The translations under genes and the position numbers were made by a program. The notes below the pieces were generated by a model that did not search any database, was not told where the DNA came from, and saw nothing but the letters and a program-made list of their open reading frames with translations. Source: Olsenella sp. Marseille-P4559 (lineage in GTDB: Bacteria; Actinomycetota; Coriobacteriia; Coriobacteriales; Atopobiaceae). From it: DNA of 64,000 nucleotides. Position 1 is the first letter of the stretch. Each line of letters starts with the position of its first letter. Below, piece by piece: positions 50,893 through 59,089 of this stretch. The stretch is taken from NCBI RefSeq assembly GCF_900605015.1, contig NZ_LR027573.1, forward strand, positions 375,995 to 439,994, written 5' to 3'.

Positions 50893-52038
50893 CTACTCTC
50901 CCTTGGGAAGGGCGCCTGCCAGGATGATCGTGCACTCCTCGTCGGAGAGGTCGTATCCGTAGAGCGTCTTGAAGTACGAGACGGCCACGTCCTTGACGCC
51001 CGTCTGGAAGCGGTCGGGGTAGCACAGGCGAGCAAACCACTGCATACCCAGCACCTGGTTGACCGACGGAGGGCTGGAAAGCCAGTTGTAGGGCACACTT
51101 GGAACCTGGAAGTAGTTCTGGTCGCGAATCGCGGCAATGCCTGCCCAGGCAGAATCCGACCCCACCGTGTCGTAGATGCTGTCCGGCCCAAAGACGATCA
51201 TCTCGGGGTCCACGGTAGCGATCTGCTCCAGACTCACCTCCTGGCCCATACCCGAGCCAGATGCCTTTTCGACCTCAATCGCGTTCTCCGCGACAAAATC
51301 GATGACGTTGTCCTGGTAGCTACCCTTGGCAATGGCGTTCAGGCCCGAGTCGCCCAGGAGGTAAGCCACCTTGGGCCTATCGGTGTCGGCAAGCGTCGAG
51401 ACAACCGCGTTTACCTCGTCGTAGGCGTTTCTGCAGTACGCAGAGAGGTCCGAGCACCGCGACTCCTCGCCAAGGAGCCCTCCCAGCTGCTCGTAGACGG
51501 AATCGTAGGTGTCAAGCGTTGCCTCCACGTGCACGCAGGCAATGCCGAGCTGCTCCTGGAGGTTGTCCATGTCCTCCACGATGGTGTCCTTCGCCTCACC
51601 CACGTCGATGATGAGGTCGGGTGCGGCATCGGCCACGGACTCCTTGTTGAAGTCACCCTTGCCGCCATAGATCTGGCCAAAGACCGGAAGCTCGACCGCG
51701 GCGTCGCCAAACAGCCTCTTCTGGTCGTCGCTGAGCTTGGTGGCCATGCCGCAGAGCTTCGAGGTGTCAACCGTGAGGAGGATCTGCTGGGCCAGGGGAC
51801 CCGAAGGCGCAACCTTGGCGACCTCAGCCGGAAGCTCGACCGTGCGGCCGCAGGAATCCGTGAAGGTCCGTGTTGACGAGGCCTCTGCGGCAGACCCCAC
51901 AGAGGAGGACGAGGCGTCATTGGCGCCTGTGGACGCCTGGTTGCCACAGGCGGCAAGCCCCCCGGTGATGCCCAGGCCCAACGCGCATGCAAGCGCTGAG
52001 GCAAAGCCCCTTCTCGTCATCTGATGCTGTCGTGTCAT
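50893..52038 (-). CDS. Metal-chelate ABC transporter substrate-binding lipoprotein
   Basis: A 381-residue type III (FecB/BtuF-like) binding protein. ATG 52038 overlaps the ATPase stop. The leader has a twin-arginine-like TRRGFASALA followed by a lipobox ending LAAC (about residue 34), so it is lipid-anchored outside. FTDSCGRTVELPAEVAKVAP is the usual start of the mature fold. The ligand could be a siderophore, haem, cobalamin or molybdate. The last gene of the permease-ATPase-binding protein operon. Confidence 0.9.
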   Translation of the reverse strand: MTRQHQMTRRGFASALACALGLGITGGLAACGNQASTGANDASSSSVGSAAEASSTRTFTDSCGRTVELPAEVAKVAPSGPLAQQILLTVDTSKLCGMATKLSDDQKRLFGDAAVELPVFGQIYGGKGDFNKESVADAAPDLIIDVGEAKDTIVEDMDNLQEQLGIACVHVEATLDTYDSVYEQLGGLLGEESRCSDLSAYCRNAYDEVNAVVSTLADTDRPKVAYLLGDSGLNAIAKGSYQDNVIDFVAENAIEVEKASGSGMGQEVSLEQIATVDPEMIVFGPDSIYDTVGSDSAWAGIAAIRDQNYFQVPSVPYNWLSSPPSVNQVLGMQWFARLCYPDRFQTGVKDVAVSYFKTLYGYDLSDEECTIILAGALPKGE

Positions 52039-52880
52039 GTCAATCGATCTCCCTTCAGCCGTGACGGCTCGCGGCCCTCCCGCGAAGGCGCCGCCGCGGA
52101 CGAACGCAAACACGAGACGGGGACGCAGGCGCGCGCCCTGTCGCCAAAGAGGGGGCTCACCAGCACGCCCATGCCGTAGAGGCCGCTCACACCCTCCGAC
52201 GTAACCACCTCGGCAGGACTCCCCACCGCCGCCACCCTCCCGTCCGCAAGCGCGATCACGCTATCGGCGTAGAGGTAGGCCTGCTCGGGCTGGTGCGTGG
52301 AGAGAAGCACGGACCGGCCCTCGTCTGCCAGCGAGCGCACCAGCTCGAGCACGCGAGCGGTATTGCCGAAGTCGAGCGCACTCGTGGGCTCGTCCATCAC
52401 GATGGAGCGGGCGTCCTGCGCTACCGCACGCGCCACGAGCACCAGCTGCTGCTGGCCTCCGGAAAGCCTCGTCACCACGCGATGGGCGAGGTCGGCGATG
52501 CCCACGCGCTCGAGGGCGTCCATGGCGCGTTCCTCGTGCTCGCGCCGGGGCGCCCGGAGCATGCCCATGTCTGTCCCGCAGGCCATGAGCACCACGTCGA
52601 TGGCCTCGTAGTCAAAGGGCGCTGCATGGGCCTGCGGTATGTAGGCCATCTCGCGTGCTCGCTTGCGCACTGAGAGACGCGCGACGTCGTGGCCGTTGGC
52701 CTCGATGCTTCCCCGGTAGTCGTCGCGCAGCCCCAAGACGCAACGGAAGAGCGTGGTCTTGCCTGCTCCATTGGGGCCAAGGACCGCGCCCAGGCAGCCA
52801 TCGCCAAGGCTGAACGAGACGTCGTGGAGCACCTCTCGCTCGCCGTAGGAAAACGAGAGGTTCGAGACGTTGAAGCTCAC
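52035..52880 (-). CDS. Metal-chelate ABC transporter ATP-binding protein (FecE-like)
   Basis: A 281-residue ATPase. GTG 52880 is the likely start (GAGGGGG upstream); the longer frame reads through the permease. Walker A is GPNGAGKTTLF, the signature LSGGQQQLVLVARA, Walker B SIVMDEPTSALD, and the H-loop STHQPEQA. The sequence is typical of FecE/BtuD. It overlaps the permease end region by none but follows within 14 bases, and overlaps the binding-protein start by four. Confidence 0.92.
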   Translation of the reverse strand: MSFNVSNLSFSYGEREVLHDVSFSLGDGCLGAVLGPNGAGKTTLFRCVLGLRDDYRGSIEANGHDVARLSVRKRAREMAYIPQAHAAPFDYEAIDVVLMACGTDMGMLRAPRREHEERAMDALERVGIADLAHRVVTRLSGGQQQLVLVARAVAQDARSIVMDEPTSALDFGNTARVLELVRSLADEGRSVLLSTHQPEQAYLYADSVIALADGRVAAVGSPAEVVTSEGVSGLYGMGVLVSPLFGDRARACVPVSCLRSSAAAPSREGREPSRLKGDRLT

Positions 52881-52893
52881 GCCAGACGCCCCC

Positions 52894-53913
52894 TCACTTC
52901 TGCCTCCCCTTCGTGATGAGCCACAGGAAAAACGGGGCGCCCACGAATGCCGTGAGGATGCCGATGGGGATCTCCGCCGAGGTGGCAAGACGCGCGACGT
53001 CATCCACAACCAGGAGAAACGTGGCACCGAGCAGCATGGATGCGGGAAGGAGGTGTCGGTAGTCCGCCCCAACCAGCCCCCGGGCAAGATGCGGCACGAC
53101 AAGTCCCACCCAGCCGATGATTCCCGTCACCGAGACGCCTGCTGCCGTCACAAGGGTGGCACAGACGATGGCCAGTGCCCGCACGCGCGGTGCATCCACG
53201 CCCATGGAGCGTGCCTCGTCGTCGCCCATGGTGAGGGCGTTGATGCGCCAGCGCAGCGCAAGGAGTCCGGCGTTGCCCGCGAGCATCGGGATGGCGACAA
53301 GGATGAGGTCTTGCGTGCGCGCGCTGGTGAGCGACCCCATGAGCCAAAACGTGATGGCCTGCAGCTGGGCGGACGGGTCTGCGACCAGCTTGGTGTAGGA
53401 GACGCTCGCCTGGAAAAGCGAGCTCACCATGACACCGGCAAGCACCGTGACCAGCACGCGGTTGCCCTTTGCCACGTGGCTGATGAAAAGCACGACCACG
53501 ACGGAGAGCATGGAGAACACAAACGCGGAAATCGACGTTGCCAAAGAGCCCGCAGAGAGGAGAATGGCGAGGCAGGCGCCAAAGGCCGCGCCCTGAGATG
53601 CGCCCAGGAAGTCGGGGGACACGAGGGGGTTCTGGAAGATTCCCTGGAAGGAGGCGCCGGCAGCCGCAAGCGAGCAGCCCACGGCAAGCGCAAGCACCAC
53701 ACGAGGAAGCCGCACGTTAAAGAAGAGCGTCTCCTGCTGCGTGGTCCATTCCCTTGTCAGGGGAAGCACGCGCCCCGCAATCATGCGAAAGACGTCCCCA
53801 ACGGGTATTTCGAACCTTCCCAAGGCGAGGGAAAGCACCGTAGCCACCAGCATGGCTGCGGCAAGACACCACAGCACGCCGGCAGGATGCGAGCGCACCT
53901 CCGACCATCGCAT
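52894..53913 (-). CDS. Metal-chelate ABC transporter permease (FecCD family)
   Basis: A 339-residue permease with about ten helices. ATG 53913 follows AGGAAGG at nine bases and is preferred over ATGs at 53973-53979. Family motifs include VRLPRVVLALAVGCSLAAAG, FQNPLVSPDFLGASQGAA and GIIGWVGLVVPHLARGLVG (near residue 270). One permease gene serves as a homodimer with the ATPase. The first gene of the importer operon. Confidence 0.93.
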   Translation of the reverse strand: MRWSEVRSHPAGVLWCLAAAMLVATVLSLALGRFEIPVGDVFRMIAGRVLPLTREWTTQQETLFFNVRLPRVVLALAVGCSLAAAGASFQGIFQNPLVSPDFLGASQGAAFGACLAILLSAGSLATSISAFVFSMLSVVVVLFISHVAKGNRVLVTVLAGVMVSSLFQASVSYTKLVADPSAQLQAITFWLMGSLTSARTQDLILVAIPMLAGNAGLLALRWRINALTMGDDEARSMGVDAPRVRALAIVCATLVTAAGVSVTGIIGWVGLVVPHLARGLVGADYRHLLPASMLLGATFLLVVDDVARLATSAEIPIGILTAFVGAPFFLWLITKGRQK

Positions 53914-54117
53914 GAAGCTGTACCTTCCTATCCTCGCACGCCCAAGGGCGCATCCTGCGTTATCCATTGGCATGGGCAACGACTGCCATGGTAGCGCTCC
54001 GAGTCACCGAGGATGCAAACTATTCGTACTTGGGCAAGACCATTTGTGTGTTCGGAGGGTTACGCCCGATGAGCGGCCGGCATCGTTGGCGTCAGGGGGG
54101 GCGCGGTTGCACAGCGA

Positions 54118-54131
54118 CTTTCATATGAAAG
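54118..54131. promoter_or_regulatory. Perfect palindrome between murI and the importer operon
   Basis: CTTTCATATGAAAG is a 14-bp perfect palindrome just past murI and upstream (on the minus strand) of the metal-chelate importer. It could be an operator, although it lies over 200 bases from the permease start. Confidence 0.35.
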
Positions 54132-54136
54132 GGTCC

Positions 54137-54925
54137 CTACGGCTCCGACCCCCGCGCAAGGTCGAAGAGCCTCCGGTACAGCGCCAGTTCCCCCGGCGTG
54201 TCGATACTTGAGCGAAGCTCGACGCTCCCCGCCTGGGAATCCGGGGCGAGAAGCCCTGCCGCCCCGAGGCGGCGGCGGGTCTCTCGAGCCGTGCCCTCTC
54301 CCCCGTCGAAGAGTGCGACATCACCCATGACCTCGAGAATCTGGTCGCGAACCAGCGGATAATGCGTGCAGCCCAGCACCACCGAGTCAACCTTGCCACG
54401 CCACGGGCCAAGGTAGCGCTCGAGAAGCCCGCGAATCTGCGGTGACCCAGGGTCGCCCTTCTCGATGAGGTCTGCCAGCCCCACGCACGGCACCTCAATG
54501 ACCTCGGAGTCTGTGCCCCAACGGTCCTCGAGGCGCTGGAACTTGCCCAGGCGAAGCGTTGCCGCCGTGGCCATGACCAAGATGCGCCTGTGCCGCGGCG
54601 CAAGCGTCGCCGGCTTGAGCGCCGGCTCCACGCCGATGATGGGGATCCCCGGGTACACCTCGCGAAGGGTCGGTGCCGCAACCGAAGTCGCGGTGTTACA
54701 GGCAATGACCAGTGCTTTTGCGCCTTCGTCCACCAATGAGGCAGCGGTGCGCCGCGAGAGCGCGAGGATCTCTTCGGGAGGCTTGTCACCGTAGGGGGCA
54801 TGTGCGGAGTCGCCAAAGAAGACGAAGCGCTCGTGCGGCAGCTCGGCCACCAGGCGGCTCAGGATGGTAAGGCCGCCCACCCCTGAGTCAAACGCCCCTA
54901 TGAAGCCGTCCCTCTCTGCGCCCAT
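54137..54925 (-). CDS. murI: Glutamate racemase
   Basis: A 262-residue cofactor-independent racemase that makes D-glutamate for peptidoglycan. Its two catalytic Cys are in VIACNTATSVAAPT (about 75) and VVLGCTHYPLVRD (about 187). FDSGVGGLTI (about 11-20) and GDSAHAPYGDK are also diagnostic. ATG 54925 follows GGGGAGG at five bases. Divergent from the FKBP gene. Confidence 0.95.
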   Translation of the reverse strand: MGAERDGFIGAFDSGVGGLTILSRLVAELPHERFVFFGDSAHAPYGDKPPEEILALSRRTAASLVDEGAKALVIACNTATSVAAPTLREVYPGIPIIGVEPALKPATLAPRHRRILVMATAATLRLGKFQRLEDRWGTDSEVIEVPCVGLADLIEKGDPGSPQIRGLLERYLGPWRGKVDSVVLGCTHYPLVRDQILEVMGDVALFDGGEGTARETRRRLGAAGLLAPDSQAGSVELRSSIDTPGELALYRRLFDLARGSEP

Positions 54926-55047
54926 GCGTGCCTCCCCACGATACCTGCATGGAACCAGTATGCCACTCGCGGCGGGTGACGTTGTGGCGTAGAGTTTTTG
55001 GCACTGCGGCCACGAGCGGCCGCGCACGGCCATCCCAAGGAGGATCC

Positions 55048-55476
55048 ATGGGCAACGCAGGCAAGAAGGTCAAGGTGCACTATGTTGGCACCCTCGACGA
55101 CGGCACCAAGTTCGACTCGTCACGCGACCGCAACGAGCCGCTGGCATTCACGTGCATGGCAGGCCAGATGATCAAGGGCTTTGACGATGCCGTCAACGAG
55201 ATGTCCGTAGGCGAGACAAGACGCGTCTACATCCCTGCTGCCGAGGCCTATGGCGAGAGGCGCGAGGGCCTCGTGCAGACGCTTCCCGTCGCCATGATGC
55301 CCGGCGCCGAGCAGCTCTCCGTTGGCCAGCACGTGACGCTGTCCTCCCCCACCGGCCACCCCTTCCCTGCCGTGGTCGCAGCCAAGGATGATGCCAACAT
55401 CACCTTCGACCTCAATCACGAGATGGCTGGCAAGGACCTCAACTTCGAAATCGAGCTGCTCGAGGTCGAGGGGTAG
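55048..55476 (+). CDS. FKBP-type peptidyl-prolyl isomerase (SlyD-like)
   Basis: A 142-residue FKBP domain. ATG 55048 follows GGAGGATCC. KVKVHYVGTLDDGTKFDSS opens the fold, FTCMAGQMIKGFDDAV (about 31-46) follows, and the inserted flap EAYGERREGLVQTLPVAMMP is of the SlyD type. It lacks the His-rich metal tail of E. coli SlyD. It assists protein folding in the cytoplasm. Stand-alone, divergent from murI. Confidence 0.93.
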   Translation: MGNAGKKVKVHYVGTLDDGTKFDSSRDRNEPLAFTCMAGQMIKGFDDAVNEMSVGETRRVYIPAAEAYGERREGLVQTLPVAMMPGAEQLSVGQHVTLSSPTGHPFPAVVAAKDDANITFDLNHEMAGKDLNFEIELLEVEG

Positions 55477-55560
55477 GCCTTCGGCACGACGTCAGGGCCC
55501 TCGCCGTGGCACGACACACGATGGCGCCGAAAGGCCCTTTTCCTATGAGAAGCCCACGAC

Positions 55561-55603
55561 AATCGACCCTCCGGCACCAAGCCGATGCCGGAGGGTCGAT
55601 TTC
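55561..55603. terminator. Bidirectional terminator between the FKBP gene and trpB2
   Basis: A perfect 16-bp stem AATCGACCCTCCGGCA / TGCCGGAGGGTCGATT around 9 bases, followed by TTCC on the plus strand. It serves the two convergent genes. Confidence 0.8.
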
Positions 55604-55662
55604 CGTCAGGGACCGTGCGCCGGGGAGACACCCCTGGTGCACTCGCCCCCGCGTCTGCGTCC

Positions 55663-57063
55663 CTACTGCAGCCCGGGAACGTGCGGGATGGTATCGAAGC
55701 CCGCTTGGAGCTCCTCGTCGGTAGGGACGTGGTCCTCGAGCTCGCCCTTGTTGTACTTGTCGTAGGCCACCATGTCAAAGTAGCCGGTACCCGTGAGGCC
55801 AAAGAGGATGGTCTTCTCCTCGCCCGTCTCGCGGCACCTCTCGGCCTCGCGAATCGCCTGGAGAATGGCGTGCGAGCTCTCGGGGGCGGGCAGGATGGTC
55901 TCAAGCTTGGCAAACTGTTCGGCGGCGCCAAACACGTCCGTCTGCTTCACGGCGACGGCCTCCATGTAGCCGTCATGCTTGAGCTTGGAGACGATGGGGC
56001 TCATGCCGTGGTAGCGTAGGCCACCGGCGTGGTCGGGGCTGGGGATAAAGCCGTTGCCCAGCGTGTACATCTTGCAGAGCGGGCAGGTCTGGCCCGTATC
56101 GGCAAAGTCGTACGCATAGACGCCACGGGTGAGCGTGGGGCAGCTCGTGGGCTCGACGCCAACGAAGCGTGTGTCAGGATGCCTGCCGGTGAGCTTGTCG
56201 CGCATGAATGGGGCGATGAGGCCGCCGAAGTTCGAGCCACCGCCACAGCAGCCAATCACGATGTCCGGGTACTCGCCCAGCTCGCGAAGCGCCTCGTAGG
56301 ACTCGAGCCCGATGATCGACTGGTGCAGGAGCACCTGGTTGAGGACGCTTCCCAGCTGGTAGCGGCCCTTGTTCTGGGGCACGTTGAGCGCACGCTCCAC
56401 GGCCTCGGAGATGGCAGTGCCGAGAGAACCGGTGCACTCGGGGTCTGCGGCCAAGATCTTCTTGCCAGCCTCCGTAGTGGGTGAGGGCGACGGCGTGATG
56501 GTTGCGCCAAAGGTCTGCATCACGCTGCGACGGAAGGGCTTCTGCTCGTAGGAGCACTTGACCATGAAGACGTCGAGGTCAAGGCCAAAGTGTGCGGCCG
56601 CCTCGGAGAGCGCGGTGCCCCACTGGCCAGCGCCCGTCTCGGTGGTGATGTTGGTGATGCCTTCGGCGTAGGCATAGTACGCCTGCGCCAGCGCAGAGTT
56701 CAGCTTGTGCGAGCCCGAGGTGTTGTTGCCCTCAAACTTGTAGTAGATCTTCGCAGGCGTGTCGAGCGCGCGCTCCAGGTTGTACGCACGGCAGAGCGGG
56801 CTGGGGCGATACACGCGATACATCTCCATGACCGGCTCGGGAATCTGGAAGTACGGGGTATCGTCGTCGAGCTCCTGCTCGCAGAGGGCGCGAGCAAAGA
56901 CGGGCGCAATGTCGTCCACTGTGGCAACCTTGCCGTTGGGAAGCCTCATGGGCTCGGGCTTCTCGGGCATGTCGGCACGCAGGTTGTACCACGCGGCGGG
57001 AATCTGGTCCTCACGCAGGTAGATGCGGTAGGGATCCTTGGTTGCAGTGTCTTTTGGACTCAT
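55663..57063 (-). CDS. trpB: TrpB2-type tryptophan synthase beta chain
   Basis: A 466-residue PLP enzyme of the TrpB-like (TrpB2) group, longer than TrpB1 (~400). ATG 57063 follows AGGAAGG. RPSPLCRAYNLERAL opens the substrate region, the PLP lysine is in NNTSGSHKLNSALAQAYYA (about K123), ETGAGQWGTALSEAA follows and the phosphate loop is GCCGGGSNFGG (about 254-264). TrpB2 makes tryptophan from indole and serine without needing TrpA. No other trp gene is near, suggesting indole salvage. A trp attenuator upstream confirms tryptophan as the regulatory signal. Confidence 0.94.
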   Translation of the reverse strand: MSPKDTATKDPYRIYLREDQIPAAWYNLRADMPEKPEPMRLPNGKVATVDDIAPVFARALCEQELDDDTPYFQIPEPVMEMYRVYRPSPLCRAYNLERALDTPAKIYYKFEGNNTSGSHKLNSALAQAYYAYAEGITNITTETGAGQWGTALSEAAAHFGLDLDVFMVKCSYEQKPFRRSVMQTFGATITPSPSPTTEAGKKILAADPECTGSLGTAISEAVERALNVPQNKGRYQLGSVLNQVLLHQSIIGLESYEALRELGEYPDIVIGCCGGGSNFGGLIAPFMRDKLTGRHPDTRFVGVEPTSCPTLTRGVYAYDFADTGQTCPLCKMYTLGNGFIPSPDHAGGLRYHGMSPIVSKLKHDGYMEAVAVKQTDVFGAAEQFAKLETILPAPESSHAILQAIREAERCRETGEEKTILFGLTGTGYFDMVAYDKYNKGELEDHVPTDEELQAGFDTIPHVPGLQ

Positions 57064-57128
57064 GGTGCGCCTTCCTTTCATATGCTTCCTGACAAAGTCG
57101 AGCTTGCGTGCCATGGCCTGCGCCGCGC

Positions 57129-57166
57129 AAAAGAAAAGGACCCCCGGAACATGTCCGAGGGCCCTT
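57129..57166 (-). terminator. Attenuator terminator upstream of trpB
   Basis: On the minus strand, GGGCCCtCGGA and TTCCGGGGGTCC form a stem followed by TTTTCTTTT. It lies between the leader peptide and trpB. The 5' segment GACCCTCCCGGA next to the leader stop can pair with the terminator's 3' arm instead, giving an antiterminator. Confidence 0.9.
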
Positions 57167-57194
57167 GTGCGTGCGTGTGCGCGGATGGCCATCG

Positions 57195-57284
57195 TCAGTC
57201 CGGGAGGGTCTCGGTCCTTGTCCACCACCACGCACCAGCGCACACGCGTGCGCCGAGAAGAGCGATGCCAGCGGAGAGGGACAT
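57195..57284 (-). CDS. trp leader peptide (three consecutive Trp codons)
   Basis: A 29-residue leader, MSLSAGIALLGARVCAGA then WWW then TRTETLPD, with AGGAAGG eight bases upstream of its ATG. Ribosome stalling at the TGG-TGG-TGG run when Trp-tRNA is scarce would favour the antiterminator and expression of trpB. The reading frame is too short for ordinary gene callers. A self-complementary GCGCAC...GTGCGC overlaps the codons just before the Trp run. Confidence 0.92.
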   Translation of the reverse strand: MSLSAGIALLGARVCAGAWWWTRTETLPD

Positions 57285-57325
57285 GGGGGGATTCCTTCCT
57301 TGGGGTGACGATGCCAGAGACTCTA

Positions 57326-59089
57326 TCAGATGTTTGTTGCGGCGATGTTACGCCCTTGCGCCTCGCCGGGCATCTTCCACGCATGCTGGTCGGTATGCAG
57401 CAGCCTCTCCGCGCGCTCGGAGAGAGGCGCGCCCAGGTAGTCTCGGTAGACAGCCTGGATGGAGGGGTTCTCGTGGCTGCGCCGCAGCTTGGCCGTGCGG
57501 TCAAGCTCCCACAGCACGTCGCCACGGACACCCGCAAGCTCCTCGCCGTCGTGGATGGGAAGCCCGCCGCCACCGGAGCAGCCGCCCGGACACGCCATGA
57601 CCTCGACGAAGTCGTAGGAGACCTCGCCGGCCTCGAGTGCGTTGAGCAGGCGGTTTGCGTTGCCCAGGCCATTCGCCACGGCAACGCGCAGCGTGGTGCC
57701 CGCAATGTCGAAGCTGGCCTCCTTCCAGCCGTCGAGCCCGCGCACGCCCCTGAAGGCCTCGGCGTCGCAATTCTCGCCGCATACCAGATAGTACGCCGTT
57801 CGCAGGGCCGCCTCCATAACGCCGCCGGTTGCGCCAAAGATCACGCCGGCGCCCGTGGCCGTGCCAAGCGGCTGGTCAAAGTCGGTCTCGGCAAGCGAGA
57901 AGACATCGATGTGCTCGGCGCGAATCATGCGGTCAACCTCACGCACCGTAAGCGAGACGTCCACGTCGGGGTCCCCGCAGGCATCGTTCATCACGGGTAT
58001 ATCGACCTCGGATTTCTTGGCCAGGCAGGGCATGATCTCCACGCAGAAGATGCGGCGCGGGTCTACGCCCAGAAGCTCTGCGTAGTAGCTCTTGGCTATG
58101 GCGCCAAACATCTGGCCGGGCGACTTTGAGGTAGAGAGTTGGCCGGTGAAGCGGGGGTGGCGTGCCTTGCAGTAGCGCACCCAGCCGGGGCAGCAGCTCG
58201 TGAACATGGGAAACCTCACGCCCTCGGGGTGCCTGAGGTGCTCAACTAGCTCGGAGCCCTCCTCCATGATGGTGAGGTCGGCCGAGAAGTCCGTGTCAAA
58301 GACGTAGTCAAAGCCCATGCCCTTGAGCGCGGTCACCAAGCGCTGGGCCGTGGCCTTCTCGCGCGGCAGGCCAAACGGCTCGCCCCAGGCCGTACGCACG
58401 GCAGGCGCAACCTGCACCACGACAATCTTGTCGGGGTCTGCCAAGGCATCGAAGGCGCGGTCGGTGTCATCGCGCTCGCGCAGGGCGCCCGTGGGGCAGT
58501 GGGTGATGCACTGTCCGCAGAGGGCACAGTCCGAGTCCTCGATGAGGCCGCCCCCACGCACGCCCACACAGGTGTGGCTCGAGCGGTTGGTGAGGTCCCA
58601 GATGCCCTCGGCCTGGACCTTCTCGCACACCTGAATGCAGCGCAGGCAGTTGATGCACTTGTCATTGTTGCGAATGAGCGGGAAGTCCTGGTTCCACGGC
58701 TGGTGAGGCAGGTGCTTGGCGTAGGGCAAGCTCGTGATGCCGAGGTCGTTGGCAACCGTCTGCAGCGCGCAGTTGCCAGAGCGCACGCAGCTCGTGCACT
58801 CGGAGTCGTGCTGCGAGAGGAGGAACTCTACGTTGGTCTTGCGAGCCACGCGCACCTTGGGACTGTTGGTGCGCACCACCATGCCGTCAAGCACAGTGTT
58901 GTTGCAGGCGGCAACCAGCTGGTCGATGCCCTCGATCTCGACCACGCACGCCCTGCACGCACCTATCTCGTTGATGTCGCGCAGGAAGCACAGGGTTGGA
59001 ATGTTGATGTCGACAGACTTGGCCGCATCCAAGATGGAGGTGCGCTCCGGAACCGTGGCCTGCTTGCCGTCGATGGTAAGGGTTACCAC
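57326..59089 (-). CDS. [FeFe]-hydrogenase catalytic subunit, group A
   Basis: A 587-residue hydrogenase that reversibly makes H2. GTG 59089 follows GGAGG and overlaps the stop of the partner gene. Domains in order: a 2Fe-2S ferredoxin domain (CFLRDINEIGACRACVVE, about 34-51), a His-ligated 4Fe-4S site (HDSECTSCVRSGNC, about 94-107), two 4Fe-4S sites (CINCLRCIQVC and CALCGQCITHC), and the H-cluster domain with TSCCPGW, MPCLAKKSE and EVMACPGGCSGGGG. No maturation genes (hydEFG) are in the window. It acts with the fused flavoprotein at 59083. Confidence 0.95.
   Translation of the reverse strand: MVTLTIDGKQATVPERTSILDAAKSVDINIPTLCFLRDINEIGACRACVVEIEGIDQLVAACNNTVLDGMVVRTNSPKVRVARKTNVEFLLSQHDSECTSCVRSGNCALQTVANDLGITSLPYAKHLPHQPWNQDFPLIRNNDKCINCLRCIQVCEKVQAEGIWDLTNRSSHTCVGVRGGGLIEDSDCALCGQCITHCPTGALRERDDTDRAFDALADPDKIVVVQVAPAVRTAWGEPFGLPREKATAQRLVTALKGMGFDYVFDTDFSADLTIMEEGSELVEHLRHPEGVRFPMFTSCCPGWVRYCKARHPRFTGQLSTSKSPGQMFGAIAKSYYAELLGVDPRRIFCVEIMPCLAKKSEVDIPVMNDACGDPDVDVSLTVREVDRMIRAEHIDVFSLAETDFDQPLGTATGAGVIFGATGGVMEAALRTAYYLVCGENCDAEAFRGVRGLDGWKEASFDIAGTTLRVAVANGLGNANRLLNALEAGEVSYDFVEVMACPGGCSGGGGLPIHDGEELAGVRGDVLWELDRTAKLRRSHENPSIQAVYRDYLGAPLSERAERLLHTDQHAWKMPGEAQGRNIAATNI

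Noticed and set aside
57064-57837. N-terminal extension of the trpB frame by over 250 codons
   Set aside because: The extension reads backwards through the attenuator, leader peptide and part of the hydrogenase gene; ATG 57063 has its own ribosome site and gives the normal TrpB2 length.
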